Shown here in pieces: positions 1-5,571 of a stretch of 7,315 nt of DNA (the first letter of the stretch is position 1; each line of letters begins with the position of its first letter). This DNA comes from Syntrophobacterales bacterium (GTDB lineage Bacteria; Desulfobacterota; Syntrophobacteria; BM002). The notes below the pieces were generated by a model. That model ran no database searches. It saw only the letters and a program-made list of their open reading frames with translations, and was not told where the DNA came from. Where the stretch lies: positions 1 to 7,315 of the forward strand of contig JAUWKY010000113.1 of NCBI GenBank assembly GCA_030613915.1, given 5' to 3'. Position numbers and translations under genes: made by a program.

Positions 1-312
1 CTTTTGATCGACCTTGATACCCTTTTTCTGGCTCTCTTGATAGAGCAGCTCTCGAGCGATAAGGTTCTCGAGCACTTGCTTTTTCATTTGGCTGCGCTTT
101 AAATCATTGGGAAACCTGCCCGTCCTCTGCAAGCGCTCAACAACTCGGTTCATCTCACTATCGAACTCGGCCTGGTTTATAACCGCGCCGTTGACTACCG
201 CGAGCTTCTGCTCAGCAGGCTGACTTTCACCTGCGTATGCCGGCAACGCCAGGGTGATCAGAGTCAAAACAATCAGTAGTCCCCAAAATGGTATTCCCCT
301 TTCTGTGTGCAT
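1..312 (-). CDS. SurA-like periplasmic chaperone / peptidyl-prolyl isomerase, N-terminal part (partial)
   Basis: This is the first 104 codons of a gene that continues beyond the left edge. The ATG at 312-310 is preceded by an AAGGAG ribosome-binding site about 8 nt upstream. Residues 1-27 form a Sec signal peptide: a charged start, a hydrophobic core (FWGLLIVLTLITLALP) and an AYA cleavage site followed by GES. Residues 33-104 match the SurA N-terminal chaperone domain: LAVVNGAVINQAEF, the usual 'VNG.xI' opening, then amphipathic helices with QVLENLIARELLYQES and KKGIKV. Family members bind unfolded outer-membrane proteins in the periplasm and usually carry one or two parvulin domains, which would lie outside the window. 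It is therefore not possible to tell SurA from a PpiC or PrsA-type relative. It lies downstream of cpoB on the same strand but 352 bp away, so co-transcription is uncertain. Confidence 0.85.
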   Translation of the reverse strand, partial: MHTERGIPFWGLLIVLTLITLALPAYAGESQPAEQKLAVVNGAVINQAEFDSEMNRVVERLQRTGRFPNDLKRSQMKKQVLENLIARELLYQESQKKGIKVDQK

Positions 313-329
313 TCACATTTCTCCTTCTG

Positions 330-352
330 GGCGCTATGAAAAGACGAGCGCC
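330..352 (-). promoter_or_regulatory. Small hairpin in the leader of the surA-like gene
   Basis: A perfect 6-bp inverted repeat (GGCGCT at 330-335, AGCGCC at 347-352) surrounds an 11-nt loop just upstream of the AAGGAG ribosome-binding site. It would form in the leader RNA. It is short and may be chance. I see no convincing -35/-10 pair between it and the inverted-repeat element at 437-630. Confidence 0.25.
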
Positions 353-436
353 AATCACAAGCATCAAGTCATCTGGCTTCGCCGTCATCGGATCTCCACA
401 ACAGATGACCATGCATGACAACAAAGCGAGATGACT

Positions 437-630
437 TAGCCCGGATATTTCATGGATTGCTGTCGCGAGACCACAAAGATGGGTGTGCCACCTGGCAACC
501 GTCCCGCGGTACCGCGGGATTGGTCCGAGGCGTACCTGAACGGTACGTCGCAGGGGCCGACACCCGAGGACGCCAGGAAGGACGGCCATATCCGTGGTCG
601 CAGCAAGTGATCTATGAAATATCCGGGCTA
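437..630. mobile_element. MITE-like 194-bp inverted-repeat element between cpoB and the surA-like gene
   Basis: The ends are a perfect 17-bp inverted repeat: TAGCCCGGATATTTCAT at 437-453 and its complement at 614-630. Pairing resumes inward: TTGCTG (457-462) with CAGCAA (601-606), and GACCAC (469-474) with GTGGTC (594-599). GGGTGT (481-486) pairs with ACACCC (560-565). The centre holds a perfect 18-bp palindrome (TCCCGCGGTACCGCGGGA, 502-519) and a CGTACC/GGTACG hairpin (531-536 with 542-547). Terminal repeats, a length under 200 bp and no transposase fit a non-autonomous element. The outermost bases are TA on both sides, which could be a TA target duplication, but they are also part of the palindrome, so this is undecided. 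The rest of the 352-bp gap (313-436, 631-664) shows no gene, only an imperfect nest of GTCATC/GATGAC repeats at 367-436. The element could also act as a processing or termination structure. The parent transposon family is not identified. Confidence 0.55.
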
Positions 631-664
631 GTGGCCATCCAACCTATGCGCTACGCCCTTTATG

Positions 665-1591
665 CTACTTGATCCTGGCCAGCTTGTTTCTGGCAATCTT
701 GGCCTGGTTGCTTTGCGGATAACCTTTAACCACTTTTTTCAAGAGTATCTTTCCTGCAGTCTTGTCCCCCAGCTCTAGGAAGGCCATGCCCTGTTTGAGC
801 AGAGCGCTACTCACCTTGTCGCTCTTGGGGTAGTCCTTGATGGTCTTTTCATAGGCGCGTATAGCTTGCCGGTAACTCTTCTCCGAATAATAGCATTCAC
901 CCAGCCAGAACTGAGCATTGTCGGCCAAGTCAGTTTTTGGATAACGTTCAAGATAGCTGCTGAATTCGGCCCGTGCTGCCTCGAATTTCCCACCCCGAAA
1001 CAGTTGGAAAGCCCTGTCATAAAGCCCCTCTGCATCTGAGGAGGGTGGTTTGCTGGCGGTTTTCACCTCTACCGCACCGGATTTAGCTTTGTCTGCTTTC
1101 TTCTCTCTCTGTGACCCCGTTGACGAGGTGACTACCAGTTCTTGAAGTCCAAGGTAGCTGGCCATCAGGCTCTGTCCTCGTTGCAGATCTTCCACGGTTT
1201 TACGAATCTCCAACATCGACTCCATCTGCCTTTGCTGGACCTCACTGATTCGCACCCCGTTGCGCTCGTTCATGGCCGCAGCTTCCTCCAGCTGGCCGTT
1301 CAACCGTCCAAACTCGAGCTCTATTCGGTCCAATTGCGCTCCCACTGCTGCCTGATTGCGACGAAGTGGCTGACCTTCGGCCTCCAGTTTCTCGTCCATG
1401 GCCTTTTCTAACTCAGCAAACTGGGTTTTGGTCTTATCCAGCTCTCGACGCGCATCCCAGATTTGCCTCTGCAGTACGGATACATCTTGCTGGGTAGCGC
1501 AACCACCGAGCCCAAAACTAAAGAACAGCAATCCCAGCACAACAGGTCTAAAATAACCCATTCTTATGTCGGTGGAGCCAATTCTATTCAT
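665..1591 (-). CDS. cpoB: CpoB/YbgF-type Tol-Pal coordinating protein, lipoprotein form
   Basis: A protein of 308 residues. In E. coli, CpoB interacts with TolA and the PBP1B-LpoB machinery and links outer-membrane constriction to peptidoglycan synthesis. Here residues 11-30 form a signal peptide ending in a good lipobox (LGGC, Cys31), so the protein is probably a lipoprotein, whereas the E. coli form is soluble. Residues about 35-145 are a heptad-rich coiled coil (YbgF-type trimerisation region). Residues about 155-187 are a Lys/Ser-rich linker. Residues 188-306 hold three TPR-like repeats (LYDRAFQLFRGGKFEAARAEF, AQFWLGECYYSEKSYRQAI, ALLKQGMAFLELGDKTAGK), each followed by a 'YP.S/T' turn. 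The start at 1591 has GGGGAG 8 nt upstream; the internal Met11 has no ribosome-binding site. It follows pal on the same strand but after an unusually long 505-bp gap. Confidence 0.93.
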   Translation of the reverse strand: MNRIGSTDIRMGYFRPVVLGLLFFSFGLGGCATQQDVSVLQRQIWDARRELDKTKTQFAELEKAMDEKLEAEGQPLRRNQAAVGAQLDRIELEFGRLNGQLEEAAAMNERNGVRISEVQQRQMESMLEIRKTVEDLQRGQSLMASYLGLQELVVTSSTGSQREKKADKAKSGAVEVKTASKPPSSDAEGLYDRAFQLFRGGKFEAARAEFSSYLERYPKTDLADNAQFWLGECYYSEKSYRQAIRAYEKTIKDYPKSDKVSSALLKQGMAFLELGDKTAGKILLKKVVKGYPQSNQAKIARNKLARIK

Positions 1592-2096
1592 CTCAACTAC
1601 TCCCCATCACTGCTCACCCCTGTACTCCCAACCAGTTATAAAAACAACACTTTCCCGAAAAGCTGCCTCCACTGCGGTGGAAACAATCGCAGCGAGGCTT
1701 GGGTTATCCAGGGGAGTGCCAGAATGATGCGTATGAAAAAGAGACGGCAGATAGTTTGGAGTGAATATCTGGAAAGCCTTCTTTCTAATGTGAGTTAAAA
1801 CCATAGCTAGGCGGGCAAAGAGATCCGTCCCCGGGTGCATTACTGCACACACCTGGCGTATGAAATAGTGCTCCCAAAACGAGACAGCAGGAACCAATGC
1901 AAACTTGTGGTTGCTATCTGCCCAGCCACTATGCCGGCCAGGTGAATCAGCTCTGCAGACTCACTCAACCTGCCCAAAACCTGAGTTGTAAATCAGGAGT
2001 CGGGCCTGGCCCATCAGCAGATAGGCAGGACCGATACCTGCTGTGTCGGTACTGATTCAACCTGGTACGGTCAGGCAGCCTGCCAGGCGCAGATAT
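1592..2096. other. Long pal-cpoB intergenic region without a convincing gene
   Basis: This is 505 bp inside an otherwise co-oriented operon. Next to pal there is a run of short inverted repeats: CAGG/CCTG (2072-2075 with 2079-2082), CAGCAG/CTGCTG (2015-2020 with 2038-2043), GGGCC/GGCCC (2002-2006 with 2008-2012) and CCTGA/TCAGG (1980-1984 with 1993-1997). None is followed by a T-run that would make a clear intrinsic terminator on the minus strand. A minus-strand reading frame at 1897-1607 could encode 96 residues from a TTG codon, but it has no ribosome-binding site and resembles no family I know. A TATAAC hexamer near 1634-1639 (minus strand) could be a -10 box for cpoB, but no good -35 box accompanies it. 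I see no tRNA or other RNA gene. Confidence 0.6.
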
Positions 2097-2684
2097 CTAT
2101 CTAGCGCCGAAATTACCCCTTCTGTTCCTGGACCAGCAAGACTCGTTTTGCTGCATGCAGAGAGGCTGCTCTTCACCATAGGAAATGGTGGTAATTCGAC
2201 TCGCAGCCACCCCTGACTTGACCAAGTAATTCTTCGCACTATTTGCGCGGCGGTCACCTAAAGCCAAGTTATACTCGTTGCTACCGCGCTCGTCGCAGTG
2301 ACCCTCAACCAGGACGCGCACTCCAGAATGTTCGCGCAAATATGCCGCCTTATCGTCCAGAATCATCATGGCCTGGGGAGTGAGAACATATTTGTCGAAG
2401 TCAAAGTGAATTTCTTCATCCTCGAAGGCTGCTCGTCTGGCTGCTTCAGACATACTGGACGCCTCTTGCCTCTGGCGTGCTTCTCTTGCCCTCTGCTCTT
2501 GCAGACGCGCCTCTTCAGCTTCCCGACGAGCTGCCTCGTCTTCAGCGCTCTGTTGGGCCGCTCCCTCCTCTGCAGCCATTTCCTGGGTTTCCATTGTCAC
2601 CTGTTTTTTGGCGCATGAAACTCCCAGCGCCAGCAGCATAGCCAACATAATTGCACCGAAAATCCACGCTCTACTCTTACGCAT
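2097..2684 (-). CDS. pal: Peptidoglycan-associated lipoprotein Pal
   Basis: A protein of 195 residues. Pal is anchored by its lipid in the outer membrane, binds the diaminopimelate stem of peptidoglycan, and cycles on and off TolB. Residues 1-23 are a signal peptide with Cys24 as the lipidation site. The lipobox GVSC has Gly at -3, which is slightly atypical. Residues about 37-86 are a highly charged Glu/Ala/Arg helix, longer than the linker of E. coli Pal and probably a coiled coil. Residues 91-195 are the OmpA_C domain: IHFDFDKY, then VEGHCDERGSNEYNLALGDRRA, with Asp131 and Arg146 at the usual ligand positions. The C-terminal LCMQQNESCWSRNRR is typical of Pal. AGGAGG lies 10 nt before the ATG. 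A four-codon ATG-TAA frame (2691-2677) overlaps the start, closer to the same AGGAGG. The upstream neighbour is tolB. Confidence 0.97.
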   Translation of the reverse strand: MRKSRAWIFGAIMLAMLLALGVSCAKKQVTMETQEMAAEEGAAQQSAEDEAARREAEEARLQEQRAREARQRQEASSMSEAARRAAFEDEEIHFDFDKYVLTPQAMMILDDKAAYLREHSGVRVLVEGHCDERGSNEYNLALGDRRANSAKNYLVKSGVAASRITTISYGEEQPLCMQQNESCWSRNRRGNFGAR

Positions 2685-2755
2685 GCCTCATTACCCTCCT
2701 CTCCTTGTCAACGATTCCTTCATGCCCTATGCAAAAACCCAACCAAATGCAACCA

Positions 2756-2812
2756 ACCCAGCGGCTGGAGCAAAACATCACACAATTTGTGGGCCAGCCG
2801 TTTTTGCTGGGT
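2756..2812. promoter_or_regulatory. Nested hairpin in the tolB-pal gap
   Basis: Three nested perfect stems occupy this 140-bp gap: ACCCAG/CTGGGT (2756-2761 with 2807-2812), CGGCTGG/CCAGCCG (2762-2768 with 2794-2800) and, in the loop, CACAA/TTGTG (2781-2785 with 2787-2791). The outer and middle stems are contiguous on one side and separated by a TTTTTG bulge on the other. On the minus-strand mRNA no U-run follows, so a terminator of the operon is unlikely. An RNA processing or stability element that sets the amount of pal relative to tolB is possible. On the plus strand the middle stem is followed by TTTTT, but the long loop and lack of plus-strand genes argue against a working terminator. Confidence 0.5.
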
Positions 2813-2824
2813 CCCTTTATACTA

Positions 2825-4174
2825 CTAAGGAGTTGCTCTCGTCAATCGTGGAGACCAGTCAGGCTCTGTTTGGGAGCCGCCGAGGTTAAGACGAAGTCTC
2901 CTTTGGTCCGTGCCATTTGCCTGCATCACCCAGAGGGTTAGGGTACCGCGGCGGTCTGACTGAAAAAGAATCAACCTTCCATCCGGAGACCAACACGGAT
3001 TTTCATTGTTCCCTTCACCCCCTGTAAGCTGGCGCAATTCACTACCATCTGGGTTTATCATAAAAATATCAAACATACCATCATGCAAGCCAGCATAGAG
3101 TATCCGATCACCGCGGGGAGACCAGGCAGGTGACGTATTATAGTCGCCCTCAAAGGTCAAGCGCGTGCTGCGCTCAGTGGAAAGATCCAAGACGTAAATC
3201 TGCGGTTTGCCCGCTCGGTTGGAGACATAGGCCAACTTCTGGCCATCGGGCGACCAAGAAGGAGAAACATCTATAGACCAGCTAATAGTCAGTTGCTTCA
3301 GTATCTCACCTCTGGCATCCAACAGGTAGAGTTCGGGGTTGCCAGTAAAGCTCAAGGTGGCGGCCAATTTGCCACCTTTGGGGTAGTAGGTGGGCGCTAT
3401 ATTCAGCCCTGGGCGCATACTGATGGGCTCCACAACTTTCGTGATGAGATCCATAGTGTAAAGATCCGGATTCCCTCGCTTATAACCAACATAGGAAATT
3501 TTCTTTCCGTCCGGTGACCAGGCCGGTGAGAGGTTTATGTGGTGGTCGCGAGTAATTTGGCGAATATTGGAGCCATCAAAGTCAGCGAAATAGATTTCCT
3601 TCTTGCCGGTAGCCTTTCCCACAAAAGCAATCTGGGTATGAAAAATCCCGAGCTCTCCAGTTAAGTGCAACATCATCTCGTCTGCAAATGTGAGAATAGT
3701 TTGCCTTGCAGCACTCAGATCATTGGTGTAGGTCCTCTTCAACAATAGTTTCTGCTGAATCACATCAAAAAGACGAATCACCAACCCCAACTGCTCACCC
3801 TGAATCTGGTAACTGCCTCGCACCAATAGATCGGCACCGAGAAAGCTCCACTCGGAAAATTTTATCTCCGCCTTCTTGACCCCCATTTTTTCAGGATCCT
3901 GAAGGAATACCGCCGGATCCAACCCTTGGAACAGACCGCTGAAAGACAAGGCATCGTTCAGTATTGCTGCCAGATTTTTCCCCATTGACTGGTTGGCGCC
4001 ATCGCCACCCTCGTTAAGAAAACTTGGAATGGCAATAGGGATCTTCTTTTGCAAGGGGGAGTTAATATCAATGTAAATCCTGCTTACGGCAGGTGTCGCC
4101 TGGAAGATAACCAGGAGAACGACCGATAGACAGAGGAAATACGCACGGAGGTTCCGGGAGTAGCAGCAGCTCAT
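2825..4174 (-). CDS. tolB: Tol-Pal translocation protein TolB
   Basis: A protein of 449 residues, close to the usual family length of about 430. TolB is periplasmic and shuttles between Pal and the TolA transducer; its release frees Pal to bind peptidoglycan. Residues about 8-29 are the hydrophobic signal peptide, with likely cleavage near TPA or AVS. The mature N-terminus starts RIYIDINSPLQKKIPIAIPSF, matching the TolB opening segment. Residues about 30-160 are the alpha/beta N-domain. From about residue 180 to the end is a beta-propeller of PD40/WD40-like blades marked by repeated 'SP.WSPDG...L.YV' motifs (SPAWSPDGKK, SPSWSPDGQK, SPAWSPRGDR, NPCWSPDGRL). One blade (APTYYPKGGK) is diverged, and a last PDWSP lies near the C-terminus. 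The start is only 4 bp after the stop of the transducer gene, so the two are probably translationally coupled; its own ribosome-binding site is weak. Confidence 0.97.
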   Translation of the reverse strand: MSCCYSRNLRAYFLCLSVVLLVIFQATPAVSRIYIDINSPLQKKIPIAIPSFLNEGGDGANQSMGKNLAAILNDALSFSGLFQGLDPAVFLQDPEKMGVKKAEIKFSEWSFLGADLLVRGSYQIQGEQLGLVIRLFDVIQQKLLLKRTYTNDLSAARQTILTFADEMMLHLTGELGIFHTQIAFVGKATGKKEIYFADFDGSNIRQITRDHHINLSPAWSPDGKKISYVGYKRGNPDLYTMDLITKVVEPISMRPGLNIAPTYYPKGGKLAATLSFTGNPELYLLDARGEILKQLTISWSIDVSPSWSPDGQKLAYVSNRAGKPQIYVLDLSTERSTRLTFEGDYNTSPAWSPRGDRILYAGLHDGMFDIFMINPDGSELRQLTGGEGNNENPCWSPDGRLILFQSDRRGTLTLWVMQANGTDQRRLRLNLGGSQTEPDWSPRLTRATP

Positions 4175-4178
4175 AGTA

Positions 4179-4985
4179 CTAGGATCTCACATTTTCAGGT
4201 GCGAAGCGAATGACGATCTCTTCCTCTTGCGGGCTGTAGATATCAGGAAACGGAGGAAATGGTTTTGATTTAAGGATAGCCTTAAGCACCGAGTCGTCAA
4301 AGTAAGAATCCCCGGACTTCTTTTCAAAATTAATATCAAATACGGTGCCGTCCCTACGAGCTCGAACCACCACTACTGCCTCGAGGTCTTCTTTTTCTTG
4401 ACTGAACCGCTCGGGAAGCACCCAATTGCTTTCTATTTTCTCATTGACCAGCGCCCGGTAGAGCATCAGAGCCTGGCTGAGTTCACCACCCTTCATACCG
4501 CCTATGTTTACCAACGACACCTTCTGCTTGCCTGGAGCAGATTGTGGTGGCACATCTACAGGCTTTTTCGATACCGTTGGTTGTGGGGGTGGACGACGCT
4601 CAATTTTAGTCAAGACATCTTTAGCAAACTTAACCTCCTCTGCCTCGTCGTTCGGTGCTGAGGGTCGATGTTTTTTCTTCAGGGCTAAAGCTTGCTCTTT
4701 CGTTCGAAAGCGCGGGATTGCGATTGCTTGCTGTCGCGCCACCGTCCTTGTCCTCCGCCCAGTACTGAACGCAGGATACTTCTTTGTACGAGGAGCAGGC
4801 AACGTTACCAACTCCACGGAGTATACAGGAGCCAAACGCGGTTTCCCGATAGTCAGTCCCCACTTGGCTGTTCCGACTATCACCACGACACCATGCAAAA
4901 TAAGAGAACATGCCAGCATCAGAGACATCAGTTTCCTATCTGCATGTGTCCTTAGTCTGGTGCGATAAACAGCATCCGCTAACAT
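4179..4985 (-). CDS. tolA: TolA/TonB-family energy transducer of the Tol system
   Basis: A protein of 268 residues from the ATG at 4985. A TTG seven codons upstream (5006) would extend the frame but has no better ribosome-binding site. Residues 1-18 are cytoplasmic and basic. Residues about 19-40 form the single membrane anchor and contain Ser27 and His31 in 'CSLILHGVVV', the SxxxH pair that TonB and TolA use to contact their motor. Residues 41-130 are basic and probably extended. Residues 132-151 are Pro-rich (RRPPPQPTVSKKPVDVPPQ), more like TonB than the long Ala-rich helix of E. coli TolA. Residues about 168-265 are a TonB-type C-terminal domain: IESNWVLPERF, a DGTVFDINFEKKSGDSYFDDSVLKAI core, and a PFPPFPD turn. 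Its place between tolR and tolB gives it the TolA role. The symbol rests on context; by sequence it is TonB-like. Confidence 0.88.
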   Translation of the reverse strand: MLADAVYRTRLRTHADRKLMSLMLACSLILHGVVVIVGTAKWGLTIGKPRLAPVYSVELVTLPAPRTKKYPAFSTGRRTRTVARQQAIAIPRFRTKEQALALKKKHRPSAPNDEAEEVKFAKDVLTKIERRPPPQPTVSKKPVDVPPQSAPGKQKVSLVNIGGMKGGELSQALMLYRALVNEKIESNWVLPERFSQEKEDLEAVVVVRARRDGTVFDINFEKKSGDSYFDDSVLKAILKSKPFPPFPDIYSPQEEEIVIRFAPENVRS

Positions 4986-5014
4986 GATGGACTCACAAAA
5001 AATCAAGACTCAGA

Positions 5015-5068
5015 GACGGCGCAGTAACTCCGCCTGCGGCGGACAGATGGACTTTTTACTGTGCCGTC
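5015..5068. repeat. Nested hairpin in the tolR-tolA gap, core similar to the REP unit upstream
   Basis: An outer stem pairs GACGGCGCAGT (5015-5025) with ACTGTGCCGTC (5058-5068), 10 of 11 positions matching. An inner perfect stem pairs TCCGCC (5029-5034) with GGCGGA (5038-5043) around TGC. The inner arm lies in AACTCCGCC (5026-5034), the same nine bases as in the second REP-like hairpin before tolR (5600-5608), followed in both by a GGCGGA arm. It could be a decayed relative of that repeat or an independent mRNA stem-loop. It ends 2 bp before the tolR stop. No U-run follows on the minus strand. Confidence 0.5.
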
Positions 5069-5070
5069 AA

Positions 5071-5484
5071 TCATGGTATCTCTTGTAATGGTTCAGTAAC
5101 CATTCCCATTCTTTTGACCCCACTCTGACGAATAGCAGCCATCACTTCCATAACGAATCCGTAGGGCAATTTCTGGTCGGCACGGAGAAACACAGCTTTA
5201 TCCGGCCGGTTCTGGAAAATGGTTTGCAGTTTCCTCTGCAGTGAATCCAGGGAGATCTTGTACTCGTTCATATATATGTCACGTTTTGCCGTTAAGGAGA
5301 TTACCAGCCGCTCTTCTTCGGAGGCAATCGGCTGCGTGGTAGTCCGTGGCAAATTAACATCCACACCTTGCATCATCATTGGCGCCGTCACCATGAAAAT
5401 AATGAGAAGCACCAGCATGACGTCAACAAAGGGGGTGACGTTAATCTCAGACATTAGCCTGCGGCTTCCACGATTCAGTTCCAT
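5071..5484 (-). CDS. tolR: Tol-Pal motor protein TolR (ExbD/TolR family)
   Basis: A protein of 137 residues, near the usual 135-145. TolR, with TolQ, forms the inner-membrane proton channel that energises the transducer, and its periplasmic domain contacts peptidoglycan. The start is MELNRGSRR at 5484, with GAGG 7 nt upstream. The reading frame stays open to 5622, but the additional 46 residues are translated REP-like spacer DNA and match nothing in TolR. Residues about 12-36 read [24 protein letters not shown], the family signature, with Asp21 as the essential membrane aspartate. Residues about 60-137 form the periplasmic domain, with [26 protein letters not shown] as its conserved helix-strand unit. 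The upstream tolQ ends 158 bp away, an unusually wide gap for this pair. Confidence 0.95.
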   Translation of the reverse strand: MELNRGSRRLMSEINVTPFVDVMLVLLIIFMVTAPMMMQGVDVNLPRTTTQPIASEEERLVISLTAKRDIYMNEYKISLDSLQRKLQTIFQNRPDKAVFLRADQKLPYGFVMEVMAAIRQSGVKRMGMVTEPLQEIP

Positions 5485-5505
5485 GGAGAAACCTCTTCGG
5501 AGGTT
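5485..5505 (-). promoter_or_regulatory. tolR ribosome-binding site inside a small hairpin
   Basis: On the mRNA, AACCUC (5505-5500) can pair with GAGGUU (5495-5490) around a CGAA tetraloop. The 3' arm contains the GAGG that serves as the tolR ribosome-binding site, 7 nt before the ATG. All six pairs are Watson-Crick. The stem is only moderately stable, so partial masking of tolR translation is possible but unproven. Confidence 0.45.
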
Positions 5506-5514
5506 ATCGTACTC

Positions 5515-5565
5515 GTAGGTCGGATCGTTCTTGCCCAAGTCCCGCTTCAGCGGGGTTGATCCGAC
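5515..5565. repeat. REP-like hairpin 1 in the tolQ-tolR gap
   Basis: The unit begins GTAGGTCGGATC. The outer stem is GTCGGATC (5519-5526) with GATCCGAC (5558-5565), 8 of 8 pairs. The inner stem is CCCGCT (5541-5546) with AGCGGG (5549-5554) around TC. A GTAGGTCGG head followed by an imperfect palindrome is the general layout of repetitive extragenic palindromes, such as those mobilised by RAYT (IS200-like) transposases. No transposase is present here. It forms an inverted pair with the unit at 5592-5631. Confidence 0.65.
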
Positions 5566-5571
5566 ATAAGG

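Noticed and set aside
227..589. 120-codon minus-strand open frame across the surA-like gene start and the MITE-like element
   Set aside because: It overlaps the surA-like start in another frame, reads through the inverted repeats, has no ribosome-binding site of its own and resembles no family.
415..672. 85-codon plus-strand open frame over the MITE-like element
   Set aside because: It is mostly the element translated end to end and overlaps the end of cpoB. Palindromic repeats often stay open by chance.
1607..1897. 96-codon minus-strand open frame in the pal-cpoB gap
   Set aside because: It needs a TTG start with no ribosome-binding site and has no recognisable motif. It is kept only as a question in the findings.
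2041..2096. Possible tRNA or structured RNA gene after pal
   Set aside because: No T-loop GTTCRANNC with a matching acceptor stem, and no recognised RNA family pattern; only short stems are visible.
2762..2806. Plus-strand intrinsic terminator (CGGCTGG/CCAGCCG followed by TTTTT)
   Set aside because: The loop is 25 nt, no plus-strand gene ends nearby, and the T-run is part of the bulge of a larger nested hairpin.
4504..4968. 154-codon plus-strand open frame opposite the tolA/tonB gene
   Set aside because: It is antisense to a gene with clear TonB-type features; its length follows from the coding strand's composition.
4986..5006. TTG start seven codons upstream for the tolA-type gene
   Set aside because: The ATG at 4985 is preferred and the added residues match nothing conserved. 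The choice is not certain because both ribosome-binding sites are weak.
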